DNA of 64,000 nucleotides from Amyloporia xantha (GCA_036971615.1 JAYKKR010000032.1:248001-312000), one strand, 5' to 3'; counted from the stretch's first letter, positions 1-11,575 are shown. The notes: a model not told the origin generated them from the sequence alone. Numbers and translations: made by a program.

Positions 1-711
1 CCATCGGATGTTGAACTTTGTAAAGATCGAGGCGCCTTTGAGTTTGTTGACAAGTTCCGAGATCAATGGCAACGGGTAGCGATTTTTGACCGTGATCTCG
101 TTGAGCCGTCGGTAGTCCTGTACGGGTCGAAGTGATCCATCCTTCTTTTTGATGAAGAAGAAGGGAGAGGATATGGGCGACTTCGATTCCCGTATGTAAC
201 CTTTGGCCAACTGTTCCTTAAGGAACTTGTTTAGCTCGCCTTGTTCATTGTGCGACAGAGGGTATACCCTTGAATGGAATGTTTTTGCGTCAGGAATCAG
301 CTCTATAGCATGATCATAAGGCTTATGCTCTGGAAGTCGTTCCGAGGCTTCTTTGGAGAAGACCTTCAAGAACTCGTGGAACTTTTCCGGCACCATTTCC
401 TCGACGCTTTTGACCTCTCGCTTCTTGTACTCCTCTTCAGCTAGGACCTGTGAATAGGTATGTCCTGCTGCCACATATAGTTGTGGAGCGCCAGGGAGGT
501 TGACACCACGCTCCCAGGCTTCAAGAAGGTCGTCTTCGTCCCATTCGACTTTTGGATCCAACTCCGATTCCTCCTCAGGTAATACCTTACTACATACCTT
601 ACCCTTGGTTGACCATTTGGCTTTCCGCAAACGTTTCTGCGCCGTGGGCCTGTCCCCCGTATCACGCGTAGACGCTGCCTGTTCCGTCTGGCCAACCTGT
701 CGGGCTTGCAT
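1..711 (-). CDS. Ty3/gypsy Pol, N-terminal part up to reverse transcriptase (partial)
   Basis: Reading leftwards from an ATG at 711-709, the frame stays open to the window edge. Its last third matches the start of a Ty3/gypsy reverse transcriptase: SPFFFIKKKDGSLRPVQDYR, then RRLNEITVKNRYPLPLI. Upstream is an acidic stretch (WDEDDLLEAWERG) and the FHEFLKVFSKEASERLPEH linker that usually lies between protease and RT in this lineage. In-frame stops occur just above 740, so no gag or protease is joined to it here. The YVDD, RNase H and integrase parts would lie outside the window. The flanking sequence from 740 on is repeat, so this is probably a truncated or nested copy. The RT assignment is sure; whether the element is alive cannot be judged. 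Confidence 0.85.
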   Translation of the reverse strand, partial: MQARQVGQTEQAASTRDTGDRPTAQKRLRKAKWSTKGKVCSKVLPEEESELDPKVEWDEDDLLEAWERGVNLPGAPQLYVAAGHTYSQVLAEEEYKKREVKSVEEMVPEKFHEFLKVFSKEASERLPEHKPYDHAIELIPDAKTFHSRVYPLSHNEQGELNKFLKEQLAKGYIRESKSPISSPFFFIKKKDGSLRPVQDYRRLNEITVKNRYPLPLISELVNKLKGASIFTKFNIRW

Positions 712-1218
712 CAGGAAAAACCCTATTAGTCCCAGGCTGCTCTAAGAGCATCCTAGAGTATCTGGGAGAACTCAGAGCATTCAGACTACTCAGAGTAGCC
801 AGAGTGCTCTCAGACTACGTCGACATGAGATTTATTTCTCAGGTTAACCCAGAGTGACCTCAGAGTTCTCTGAGAGCACTCTGACATGAGCCTGAGTGGT
901 CTTTTGTCGTCTCTCAAACTTCTTGTTTATTTGTATTCAAGCACTCTTAAAGTCATATTATTTGTAATGAGAAACAGCCATATATTCATAGATAATATAC
1001 ACAAAAAAGAATCTAGTACTAGCAGCCATAACAGCGACCTGCAGTGAGGCATACAAATAATAAATGTCAGAAAATCCTAATAGCATGTTCAGTATACACC
1101 AATAAGAAAAGTAGAGCTAAGACGTACACAAGATTGACAGAGATAATCTGCTCATTTTGGACAAAATGTAAGGGAATCTGATAAATGGATTCAGACAGAA
1201 GCGAACGACTTACATGAC
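712..1218. other. AT-rich repeat DNA with degenerate CAGAGT/CTCAGAGT clusters
   Basis: No gene seen. About 750-900 is a cluster of loosely spaced CAGAGT, CTCAGA and GAGAGCACTCTGA words on both strands. It resembles in style, not in sequence, the CTGACA and CATAAGT clusters next to the tRNA-like heads further right. The rest is unremarkable AT-rich DNA. Confidence 0.5.
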
Positions 1219-1424
1219 ACATCAGCACTTTTGCATATTCCTGACACCCTGACAGCCCTGACATAATTTCGTCAGGCTGTCAGAGCCGTCAGGCCACAGG
1301 GACATTAGTTTAAAACCAAATATAATAAGGAAAATAAAATGCACTCATACAGAATTGAACCCCAAGACTAAGAAAAACAAGAAGTAAACATTAAGTATGA
1401 CCACTACACCACAAGACCATAAAT
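1219..1424 (-). repeat. tRNA-headed SINE-like element, copy A
   Basis: On the minus strand a tRNA-like head starts near 1424. It has an A-box-like TGGTGTAGTGG (complement of 1401-1411) and a B-box-like GGTTCAATTC (complement of 1352-1361). The spacing and lost anticodon stem rule out a working tRNA. The head is followed by GCATTTTATTTTC and then a body of repeated CTGAC words. It ends in a segment (1220-1264) that matches copy B: TGTCAGGGCTGTCAGGG, then ATATGCAAAAGTGCTGATG. The shared order of head, tail word and CTGAC body in two copies supports a real family. Confidence 0.6.
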
Positions 1425-1732
1425 ATATCAAACTACTTAAACATTATGCTCTGAAGTTTCTCCAAGGGTTTCAATCTATTTGGACTTCAACAAATTTCGA
1501 CTTTTTGACTTCTTTTATATTGAGTCAAATGAAGCCAGATTAGGGAAATACCAATTCAGATACAGACCTATGCAATGCTGATTATCTTCAAAACAATGTC
1601 AAATAGTATTGCATAGACTCCACCATTATAATATATCAGGTTGCATGTAATTCCAAGCCTTGTTAGAGTGCACATATTTGAAGACCCTTGGGGATTAATT
1701 ATGATATATTGATTAAATAGTTAGCTTTAAAG

Positions 1733-2000
1733 AAGCTGTTATGGTGTAGTGGTTATGTTGTATTCATACTTATCATATATATTAATGCATGAGTTCAATT
1801 CCTGTGAATGGCATTTTATTTTCAGAGTTTTAGTTAGTTCTCTGACAAACACTGACAACCCTGAGCATCCTGACGGGTTTTCTCTGATGGAGTATCTAAC
1901 CCAAACTGACAGCTGGTGTCCTGACATCCCTGACAGGTCCTGAAAGGCCCTGACAAGCCATTTGTCAGGGCTGTCAGGGCATTTGCAGAAGTTCTGATGC
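1733..2000 (+). repeat. tRNA-headed SINE-like element, copy B
   Basis: Plus-strand relative of copy A. The A-box-like TGGTGTAGTGG is at 1742-1752 and a B-box-like GAGTTCAATTCC at 1791-1802, with an AT-rich, non-tRNA middle. The sequence GCATTTTATTTTC follows, then about 140 bp of CTGACA and CCTGACA words. The distal segment 1961-1999 (TGTCAGGGCTGTCAGGG, then ATTTGCAGAAGTTCTGATG) matches copy A. No clear poly(A) or target-site duplication was found by eye. Confidence 0.6.
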
Positions 2001-2880
2001 TAACTGTAATCAGAATCACAATTCACCATTGCCCATGTCTGTAGATACAGTCATGAATTTAGTCCAGCTAAGATATGGAGAAGCAAATGGACGACTTACA
2101 GGCCAGGAGTATTCTCACTGATATACATAACTCACCAATAATTGCAAGTCGTAAGGAAACATAGATTCACACTGAGTGCATGCTATATCTGAAATATATT
2201 GGGCATGTCAGCCTGCAAGAGCAAGACAAATAGAACTTACATTGTTTCACTGTCATACGACGACAGCCAACAGTCAACAGCCAACATTCATAGATGGTTA
2301 TTTCAATGCTGATATTACCAGTGGATAGAAAGAGTGTCAGTTATTCATAAATTCAAATGGAAGAAAGAAGATATGGACTTACCTGTGTCTGCAATAACCA
2401 ACTTACGACCCATGCGCTCTGCCAGCGCATCATCATATCCTGAGACAGAACCAGTCAGAGTCCAAGAAATACAGCAACAAGCTACATGTATACCAGAGAG
2501 CAGAAGAACAGTGGATATGAAAGCTGAAGCAAACAGAAATAGTGAAGTGGCAAGGAAGGAGACGAAGCAGAGTGGTCGTTGAGGAAGAAGAGAAGGAATG
2601 ACTGTGGCTGCTTAATTTGGTCAGAGTTTGACGCGGCAGACTGACACCTGTTTTGGGAACCCAGGTTTAGGGTTAGCAGGGACTTGGGCGCATTTGCCCT
2701 TCAAGTTCTCCTCAGCTGTTCCTCCTAGCTGCTACTGCTTGATATCTATTAACTGTACTATCTTGGATCTAAAATACTGTGACTAGGGACTCTATCTTAG
2801 TACCTGTGGCTTTGGCGTTTGTCTAGTTCACTGGGACTTGACTGAGCTTAGACGGTTGTCATCAGGGAAAATCTCCCTTA
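2001..2880. other. Repeat-like region with one possible minus-strand exon
   Basis: Several CTTAC words (GTAAG donors on the minus strand) occur at about 1210, 2097, 2240, 2380 and 2410. The best candidate exon lies on the minus strand at about 2383-2560. It ends in a frame reading ERMGRKLVIADTG directly before a GTAAGT donor. I do not recognise a protein family. About 2640-2860 looks like LTR- or UTR-type DNA and includes a telomere-like word (GGTTTAGGGTTAG). No complete gene can be supported. Confidence 0.25.
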
Positions 2881-3258
2881 CTTATTAGCTCTTATTAGCA
2901 CTTGTTGAGATAAAAAAGTCACATAAGTCACATAAGTGTCATAAGTACTTATTATTTTACCCACTTGCTAATTGCCTCTCAGATAAGCATCATAAGTGCA
3001 TAATGAGTACTCATGAGTACTTGATAAGAACTAAGTGAGAGGAAGGAAAAACAATGTTGCTTACCAAATGGTGAAAATCATCAATTAAAGAGTGTCTTTA
3101 TGCCATTAGCAATGACAGGTTGATAACAGAAGGTTGGAATAAAATTTTTAAAAATAAGTATCTTCTGCCACCACACAGGATTGAACCAGTGACCTCTCAG
3201 GATTGACTGCCTTATAAGGCATAACCTGTAGCACTTTACCACTACACCACAAGTCCAC
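2881..3258 (-). repeat. tRNA-headed SINE-like element, copy C, different tail
   Basis: The head on the minus strand has the A-box-like TGGTGTAGTGG (complement of 3239-3249) and an exact consensus-type B box GGTTCAATCC (complement of 3179-3188). An over-long anticodon loop marks it as tRNA-derived rather than a tRNA gene. About 150 bp further on (2920-3030) is a cluster of CTTATGA, ACTTATG and AGTACT words, analogous in position to the CTGACA cluster of copies A and B but different in sequence. The head is clear; the extent of the element is a guess. Confidence 0.5.
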
Positions 3259-3736
3259 ACCTTTTCTGACTCACTCTCATCAATATAAGCCTTCCTGAGT
3301 ATGAAGACTTGTGTCTTTTTGTTGCTTGGCTGCTGCTACACTCCTCCATAGACATTTGATGCAATTATATCTCCACTTCATTTTTCTGGCTAAACAGAAG
3401 GCTCTCTATCAAATGCAAGTACTTTTTGCAGTATTTTCTTTCTCAGATTGAGATAAAAAAAGAATAATCTCTTAAGGTGTATCTTTGTGACCTTGTTCAA
3501 GGAGTACAATGTAAGTCTATAAATACAAAGGCTTGTTTATAATGGTGCTCATTCTACATATCTAGTCCATACAAGGGCCCTCCGGGCAAACCTGGACACT
3601 TCTGGTAATGGCACCGAACCAGGGGTAAACAATTGAGCAGTCATCTGTGATATACTGGCATTGTTATTTGCCCTTTAATCTATTTACACTCATGGTAAAT
3701 ATATGCAGACCAGATAAAAGCTCTATAGTTATCTAT

Positions 3737-3877
3737 CACTGCAAAAAAGTCACCGTTTTGCAGGCAGCGAAAAGGGTAAGATAGGCATGTGAAAGGAACG
3801 GTTCCATATAAATAAACCCTTTCGCACGCCTATCTTACCCTTTTCCCTGCCAATGAAACGGTGATTTCTTTGCAGTG
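3737..3877. mobile_element. CACTA-like MITE, 141 bp
   Basis: A near-palindrome. The left end starts CACTGCAAAAAAGTCACCG and the right end, read in complement, starts CACTGCAAAGAAATCACCG. Similarity continues through GGGAAAAGGGTAAGATAGGC to about 60 bp of terminal inverted repeat around a short AT-rich centre. The element is flanked by TAT on both sides (3734-3736 and 3878-3880). CACTG ends plus a 3-bp duplication are the hallmarks of CACTA/EnSpm elements, so this is best read as a non-autonomous CACTA-type MITE. It has no coding capacity. Confidence 0.75.
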
Positions 3878-4736
3878 TATACACCTATTAACAACAGAAA
3901 GCACCATACTTTGTTATGAGTGATACATTTAAGGAAATATTAATATACCAAAAAGTAATTTATGAAGTTAAATTTCATCAGAAGCTTGAAGGACCAGCCA
4001 TATATTTCACTATATGAGAAGTATGCATAATTCTTTCTTGAGTCACAACACAAATGGAACTCAATCATCTCATATGAGTCTTCCCGAACACCATTAGTGC
4101 ATATAAAGGATTTGAGCATAGCATCTGACAGCATGTTATTTCAACCATTTATATACTATCTACATACCCTCTTCTGATCCTAGTGTAAATATATGCAAAT
4201 TTTAAATGGAAAAACCCATGTAAATAGATTCAACAGTTGGAGCCTTCCCACACAGTCCACATGAAAGCTTAAATCAGTCTGTCCCAATAAATCAAAATTA
4301 GTATACACAATTTCCAAATGGAACAGGGTCAGAGTCTGTTTCATCTTTATATTCAAATACTGATTGCACCAAAAGGCAGTACCTATATACCAATTTTATA
4401 ATGTGAGGAAACCTTTACAAAACATTAAAACCAAATATATAAGAAAATTGTGAATTGGGCATCGAGTTCAGGTGTATACTGGGAAGAAGTGATCTCTATA
4501 TTTTCTATCCCCGTTACTATAACCAGAAATTTGGCATGAAGGTTGGAGTTTGCTATAGACCAAAATCCTGTCAATGCAACAACATCAAGCCTCACAGACA
4601 GTGTGTCTACATTAAAGTGAAAATAGTATACGACATCATATTCTCTGTACTTCAAATTGCCAAGATGTAGTCTGTAGACAGTCATTAAAAAATAAGTAAA
4701 ACTGGAAGTAGAATTGGCACATCACCTATGGCTATT
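3878..4736. other. AT-rich intergenic DNA
   Basis: No supported gene. Overlapping short frames on both strands near 4425-4685 have no recognisable motif. The stretch may be the 3' flank of the dioxygenase gene that ends at 4737. Confidence 0.4.
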
Positions 4737-6099
4737 TTAGATATCATGAACATGATCACGAATCTCTGTTCGGCGTGTAGCACTGCAGCCTGCAGCTAAT
4801 AAGGAGCGCACATCAGTCCCAGCTGTCCCTCGAGTAGGACCATCGTCATTGGACACTCCAGAGCCCCTGGTGGGCAGGAAACGAGTGACCACAGTATAGT
4901 GCTCGTTTCTAAAGGCAAGTAGTGCCCTCACGGCAGTGTTGTATGGGTGGAGTAAGAAAGCTGAGTGCGAAGTGACGTAGCTGCGAATGGGCCTGATTTG
5001 TGAGATGTATTGACGATGGGATTCCGGCATGTAGAGACGCATGCGTGACATAAATGAGTGATCGGTGCCAAGGGTTCGTAGTGATGGTAGTGGAGTACGA
5101 TTGAGATCATGAAGTTCATGGTCAACGTCCAGAAAGGCATCCAACATGTGAATCACAGGACTTTGACCAGCTGTTACTCCACCCAGCAACAAACTGGTCG
5201 TCTCTGGAACTCCTTCAAAAACCCATGCAAGTGAATCAGTGTGAGCTGGTGACCCACACCACCATGGTCGAATTAGAATACAGAACTCCAAGGCATCCAC
5301 GTATGATGGAAATTGTTTCATGAGATGAATCATTTGCTCCACAGATTCAGTGAGATGGCCGAGCCGACATGCAACAGACTCGATAGCCTGTCTGGAATGA
5401 GTTCGCATAGAGAGTGTCGTGGCGTCAACAATGGACAATATTGAGTTGCCTTGAAGCTCGATGGCAAGACACAGACGATAAAATGCTTCTTCACTGGGTG
5501 TCTGTGAAAATGTATGGAGAATCTGCATGTTCTCGATGCACAGCGGTAGGAGGGAATCAACACGTCTCCAGTTCCATAACACCGTGTCAGCATATGTTAG
5601 GATTGGTGGCATTCCCAGAGTTTCTGAGACACGGAGAAGGGGAATGGCCAAGGACTTTGGAATGAGTGTGCGCTGCATTGGATTGGAGGAATGTACGTAG
5701 AAGTGCAAACAGAATGCCAGAGTCATGTGTGCGACCTGCAGAATATGGATGTCCTGGACTTGAATAGAAATGTCCAACATTGGCCACTAAGAATCACACA
5801 TTCAGTAAATGTGACATCCAATAAAATAATTGTACTCTATGTGACACTCACAGCACGGACAGACTGTCGCCACTGTTCACAAGTAACTTGCGCCTCCAGA
5901 CCTCGCAGGGACTGATCCATAGCTAGCAGAACTGAATTCTGTGCCTGCACCAAACTTGTCTCCCATACATCAAACGGTGCGGAAAGATGGAGCCCTGGCC
6001 GTGAGGTCACCAAGGTACGCAGTGTATTGTGACTAAGAGACAATGAATTGGAACGGAAACATTTAATGAAATTGTGTATAGTCCTCACCCAAAAGACAT
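4737..6099 (-). CDS. Indoleamine 2,3-dioxygenase-like haem enzyme
   Basis: IDO-family enzymes open the indole ring of tryptophan to give N-formylkynurenine, the first step of the kynurenine/NAD route. The main exon (5786 down to 4737) carries family hallmarks in order: LAFCLHFYVHS, PKSLAIPLLRVSETLG, PPILTYADTVLWNW, GGVTAGQSP, AFLDVDHE, MRLYMPESHRQ, and LLAFRNEHYTVVTRFLP with the expected proximal haem histidine. It closes with RGTAGTDV. An upstream exon (6032-5852) gives PFDVWETSL and EQWRQSVRA and joins in frame across a 65-nt GTGAGT intron (5787-5851). A tiny first exon with ATG at 6099-6097 is my best start. This gives about 30-40 residues less N-terminus than usual. The family is certain; the exact 5' end and which tryptophan-dioxygenase paralogue it is are not. 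Confidence 0.85.
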
Positions 6100-8500
6100 T
6101 GTTCTTAAGACCGAACTTAGGAGACGCTAACTGGTGCAGAGTGAACTGGGAATCTAGAGGACGGACGCACGCAGCAAGTTGGAAGTGCCAGAAAAAGCCA
6201 CGTTTTCACGGAGAACTCCAATCAGCGCATAAACAACATTTGTTGTGATGTCAACGTAATCAAAACTGCCCCTCCATAACATCACATATCACCGGCATGT
6301 TGATATAACCGGAGAGCATGCAATCATGGAGTTTGATGGGAATCAATGAAAGGTGAGGGCAGTTGGCATCAAAACATACCATAACGTCATACCTAGACCT
6401 AGATCACAGTAGATTACAGACCATTTATGGCAATGTTCCAGGATCGGCCAAACAACAAGACAAATTTTGATATAATCATATAAACCACGAGTAAAAACAT
6501 AACTACTATATAATCAAGCCCTAAGCATATAAATTCAACTACTGCTGAACGTCAACTAGGACCACACCCACCCTAAACTGCCATGTAACCACTGACTGAT
6601 ACACAAGCTGTGAAGTGATATAATAGAGGTTTTACACGTGTACTGATTAGAAAAAAAGAATAGATTACGAACATGCATAGAAAACCGGTTAAAAAGATCA
6701 GTGATGTATTCGCTAGCACAGATGCACTAGAACGCACTGATTGCAATATGAAGCACTGGTCGTTGATATTACAGAACATGAATTTGGAAAATGAAATATC
6801 ACTCTCAAAAAGTGTAATCAGATAGAGTTATCGCTGATGGCCTGGACCTCAATAAATTCACTAGAATCAGGTTTTCTAGATGTGATCACAGCACCGTGAG
6901 ATACGAAGAGATAAATCGTGAAAAGTACTTGACTGCATACCAAGTACTGCTTTGAGTGTTCTCTGTAACGAAGTGACTGGGTGGATGCGACAGTTCTGCT
7001 TGAAGAACCATATGCTAACAGCTAGCTACTCACCTTATATGTAATTTACGATAGGACATCACATGGACTCGACAGATGTACTTTGATTACTTATCAATCC
7101 CGGCGTTACACCGAAGTAAACACATTCTGCCAAGAAAGTTCCACAGATGACACCTCACGGTCAGCACCCAATATTCCGTGCCTGCTACACTCACAGGCAC
7201 GTCGTCGCAATGCACATCCCATGCCAACTCTTATCGATACTGTCTAGAACTCTTGTGCCCTAGCTAGCTACTCCATCGATGCACGCGCATCCCTCAGAGC
7301 TCCGTCAATGCCCGCAAATGGTTCTGGTGTGCCTGTCCAGTTCAGAGGGATATGGCTGGTCGACTCTGACTCACATATTGTACCGCCCAAAACGTCGCCG
7401 ATCGGAGGGCGGCGCTGGCGGTGAGAGTGGTTTGTGGTATGTGTCTTTTGCTGTGCTATAACCAGCAGCTGTAAATGTACTGCTACTGCGTCGCTGTAGC
7501 CAGCCATGCACACAGCGGCAGTCGCGCTGTTCCGTGTCGGCTTGCGAACACAAGTGCCAGCAACGCCGCAGGCACAACCCCGGTGCTGCCTTATTTTGTT
7601 GCGGTGCTAGCAGAAACAGACGTTAGGGCAGACGGAGATGAGCATGTGCAAATAGACCAAGCGCAGGGAGCACGCACCACGCGAATGAAACTTGGGATGG
7701 GAGGCAAACAGGGATCTTGATCAGATCGACCATATATCTTAAGCAGGTTCTCGGTTCAGAGGCATTTGCACTGCGGTCGGGAAACGTGCGGCAAACCCAG
7801 AACCGCAGACCGAACCAACGGCGGGAGCGACCCTGAACTGGACTCTGGTCAGGCAGTTTCGAATCCGGGCGCCAAATTTATCTGCTTACTATATAAGGCA
7901 GGACGTACATTAGACGCTAGTCGGGCGCGGCTCGACGTGCATGTTGATGCCTGCTACCCGAGGTGTTTATGTAGCTATCCATTGATGTGAGACTATTGAG
8001 ATAGATTCGCTGTATATGGCATATAACATCTTTTTGGTGTAGGACGATCTGTCAGCGAGTTGTCGAGTTTTCCGGGTCGATCTGCTGACCTCGGCTGAAC
8101 AAGTTCGAGGACTAAGCATCATTGTTGAGTTAAGTTTCGAGTTGGACTGGACGGGGGGGGGGGGCAACCGTAGCACTCGCGTTGTTTGCGCCTGGTTCCG
8201 TAGTGTTAACAGAAGTGTCGATGCTTGTGCGGCAGGCTGATTTACGTGATGTAGTACTTGTCAAGGAGGGGAATAAAAGCGGAGAAAAGGCGCTAAAATC
8301 GAGCGCCTCTTCCCACCCATGTAGACGTATGTAATGTTGGCTAGTCATATAAATCAGTGACATCAGAGTCCAGACGCGTAACTATATAGTCGATTTAGGA
8401 ACATCGAAGCATATAATTCAAATTCGGCATGCGACAGCATGATTTAAGAGGTAATCTTCAGTGTATTCGTACAATATTCATATATCCTGCTGTGCTATTC
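6100..8500. other. Intergenic DNA, no secure gene
   Basis: 2.4 kb between divergently arranged genes. Two minus-strand frames look mildly protein-like: 7268-7513, ending IDGALRDARASME, and 8130-8363, with WEEALDFSAFSPLLFPSL. They could be exons of an unrecognised gene, but no domain, start or splice chain could be established. A run of ten or more G occurs at about 8153-8164. Confidence 0.3.
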
Positions 8501-10493
8501 ATGGGGGTCGCCGGCCTATGGGATGTAGGTATTTTACTCTGCGGACATGAACATTGGCTAAACCAGTGATGCATAGATTCTCAACCCCGCAGCAGAGGTT
8601 CGCTCTCTGACCCATCTGGCTGTCGTGGACGGGTTTGAGGCAAATCCGAATGGATTGCGTGGGTTACGAGTTGGTATAGACGCCAGCATTTGGTTTTACC
8701 AGGCAGCCTGTGGGCGAGGTGGGCTGAACCCAGAACTAAGAACATTATTCTTCAAATGCGCGAGATTGACAACAGCACCATTCCTCCCGATTTTCGTTTT
8801 CGATGGACCCCACCGACCTGGTATGAAACGCGACAAGCGAGTTCAAACAGAGCCTCACCGGTTGACTCACGGAATGCGTATGATTATTGATGCGTTCGGA
8901 TTCGATTGTCGCACTGTACGCTCTTCCTTTTTTTGTCGTTGCGGTTTATTACAACAATAGCAGGCTCCGGGAGAAGCAGAAGCAGAACTCGCCTATTTGA
9001 ATCAGATCGGGTTCATAGACGCAGTGATTACAGATGACGTGGATGCTCTCTTATTCGGTGCTATAAAGATTATAAGGAAGTGAGTATCTTACTTGACTAA
9101 CATCGCACGACCTTTCGTAAGAATCTACCATCTTTTTGCGCATCGACGTCTCGATGCATCTGTTGAGCCGGCCACCGGCAATTACGGTGACTGATGGGCG
9201 TACGATGCATTTTAAGTATAATCTGATTCAGCACGCCATTTTTCTTTTCTGTGATATTATCATTTGCCTGTCACCGGTCTCATCACATGCTTTTTGTCTA
9301 GTCCGAAGGCATCTGCTGTCAGGAGAACCGACAATATGTATGAATTTGATGGAAGACGCGTCAGCAAGAATCACGTCGCTACATATACAGCGTACAATGT
9401 GTTACACCATCCATCTGTTCAGCTCACACGGGGAGGTCTCATTCTTATCGCCGTCCTACGGGGTGGGGATTATCATTCAACTGGGCTTGCTGGTTGTGGC
9501 GTGATCATTGCGCATGGATTGGCGCGGTGTGGCTTTGGTGACAGTCTTTTGGAGGCTGTACATACTCTTCCACGCACAGCTCTCCCTCAATTCTTAATGG
9601 CCTGGCGTGAAGAATTACGGACAGAACTGCGGACGAATGCACGCGGTTATATCGGTCGAAAATATCCATCTATTGCGAATTCGGTTAACGCCGACTTCCC
9701 TGACATCGACGTGCTATTTCAGTATGTACACCCGATCACGTCGGCGACGTCCGCATCATTCACTTCCTCCGACCAGTCAGAAATTCCTTGGGGGCGCGAG
9801 CCGCGATTGGACGAAATCGCACGACTGTGCCGTTTGCACTTCGGGTGGGGTCGCACACAGCCAATAGTAACCCGGCTGCGCAATACCGTGTGGCCAGTGG
9901 TAGCATTACGCGCGCTGAGGCATGCGGTACTCCACTGGGACAGGAAAACCGTAAATGGGAACAATGGCCAGCAGCATACACCTGGCGGGTCAGATACGCT
10001 TGCTATTCCACAAGAAGTGGTCGAGATACCATGGTCGACCATTGCGGAGCGCTTTTCATCAGTACATATCAATCTTCCCGATAAACACTTCATACCGGGC
10101 GCAACTGCAGTCGAGGGCTGTGGTTGTGGGACGTCACCTTTTATCAAAATACACTCTTCTAGAGAGCGTTCAGCTACAGATGGTGTACTCGAGTATAACA
10201 TCGAGGTAAACGCAATACCTCTCGCTTTGCTTTGTGGGGAAAACGTGATTGCGAACGGTCGTGATAATATTACAAGCGCACGGAACGGGGAGGGAGCGAA
10301 TCGTGCTAACATATTGGATAACAGCAAAGTACGACGAGAGGTGGGCAACGTATATGTTAACGCGCACATATGGCTCCCGGCGTGTATGGTCCAAAGAGCA
10401 GAACCACGTCTTGTGGAGAAATTCGAGCATGCCCGGATGGTGCATTCCGGTACTGTCAAGAAGCAAAAGTCACAGCGGAAACGAACAAAATGA
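8501..10493 (+). CDS. GEN1: GEN1/XPG-family Holliday-junction resolvase-like nuclease
   Basis: A Rad2/XPG structure-specific endonuclease of the GEN1 (Yen1) class, expected to cut branched DNA in the nucleus. The start is ATG at 8501 in a 24-nt first exon (MGVAGLWD). Exon 2 (8598-8915) has GLRVGIDASIWF, PELRTLFFKCARL and the FVFDGP acid. Exon 3 (8964-9079) has APGEAEAELAYL and DAVITDDVDALLFGA, so the paired metal-binding acids are present. Exon 4 (9302-10493) opens after NP and holds LTRGGLILIAVLRGGDY, the helix-hairpin-helix entry of the family, followed by a less conserved C-terminal half ending in a basic tail (KKQKSQRKRTK). The intron at 9080-9301 (222 nt) is long for this window. The total is about 550 residues. 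All frames are open and no damage was seen. Confidence 0.85.
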
Positions 10494-10955
10494 TATAGAC
10501 CACGGGCCTCGTGTATGGGTACGTGGCATGTTCGAATATTGAGATTGAGTCACTGTATATTGACATCTGCGCTGGAATGGCGATGTGCAGATATAACAAA
10601 GTCTAGGAACAGGGGGTACCGGCATTATGGTATAGCCAGTAGCGATAGATGGATCTACTTATGCTTATTTTCTTTTTTTTTTCGTCACGCGTCGACGCTT
10701 ACTATAATGCGATAAATGATGGGAATGATGTCGGTCGAGCTGTAGTGGCCCGTATGGTACGCGATTAGACGTTAGAACATCTTGGTCCATTCATATTATG
10801 GGCTCAATAATCTATCCAATAAGCTGCATCTGGTACCGCAGCACGTAGGTGCCTTGTCGTATCTACCGGGCGATTCAAAGTCGTGGATGGAACGTCAACC
10901 ATATGGTCACTGGCCATGGCGCCAATGGACTGCACACCGTGGTACGATCCCCCAG

Positions 10956-11575
10956 TCACGATCTGGACTTCGCCTTCGAAGAGTGCGGATTGCTTTCATG
11001 ATAGGCGGCCTTTGCCTCCATCCATCTTTGTTTCGCCGTTGTATATTGTGACTCATAGTGCTGTCGTGAACGGGATCAGTAATAGTACCACGCGCACGTC
11101 TTTTTACTGACGTCTCTGGTTTCCCTAGGTATCTCATTCCACAGCTTCGCGATCATACCGAGCAACTCGTCATGTGGCATGTTGGGATGCCTATTTCTGA
11201 GTTCTGGACGAACGTCGTTTTGAAACATGAGGTACGTTGACGGTGGCCGCTTTGGTTTACGAGGATCTCGCCACTTCTTTGCCTTATCCAGGCCTATGAT
11301 CGGGATGGACTGACGGTGACCGATTTTCCCAGATGTATACGGGCACTGTCCTGATGTGAATTCCAAACCGCTTGAATAGAGAAATGTAACATGCACCAAT
11401 AGAGTAAACTGTTCAATGTCGGCGGCGCAGCGTTTCGATAATTCAGAGACAGCGCCCAAATGACGAAACACCTGGTAAGGGAGGTGTCAAACATCGCTCG
11501 GATGCACGCAATAGAGCCACATACCTCTGCTTGTTGCTGCTGGAATAGGAAGGCAAAGTCGTCGAGCTCGTTCAT
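10956..11575 (-). CDS. HMG-box protein
   Basis: The clear part is an HMG box on the minus strand at about 11150-11260: KPKRPPSTYLMFQNDVR, then HPNMPHDELLGMIAKLWNEI. This is the NHP6/EXP1-like type that bends DNA in the nucleus. Upstream exons give MNELDDFAFLFQQQQAE (ATG at 11575) and VFRHLGAVSELSKRC, then EQFTLL, joined by short introns. The downstream exon reads MEAKAAYHESNPHSSKAKS before a stop at 10958-10956. Exon borders around 11100-11340 are approximate. The gene runs tail-to-tail with the GEN1-like gene, about 460 bp away. The box is certain; a specific transcription-factor identity is not supported. Confidence 0.7.

Noticed and set aside
3170..3258. A functional tRNA gene
   Set aside because: A and B boxes are present, but the anticodon stem-loop is overlong and the acceptor ends do not pair, so it is a tRNA-derived head only.
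8153..8164. G-run as a regulatory G-quadruplex
   Set aside because: A single G homopolymer without partner runs cannot be interpreted further.
9719..10459. 246-codon minus-strand frame under the GEN1 gene
   Set aside because: Complement of a conserved nuclease exon; no motif of its own.
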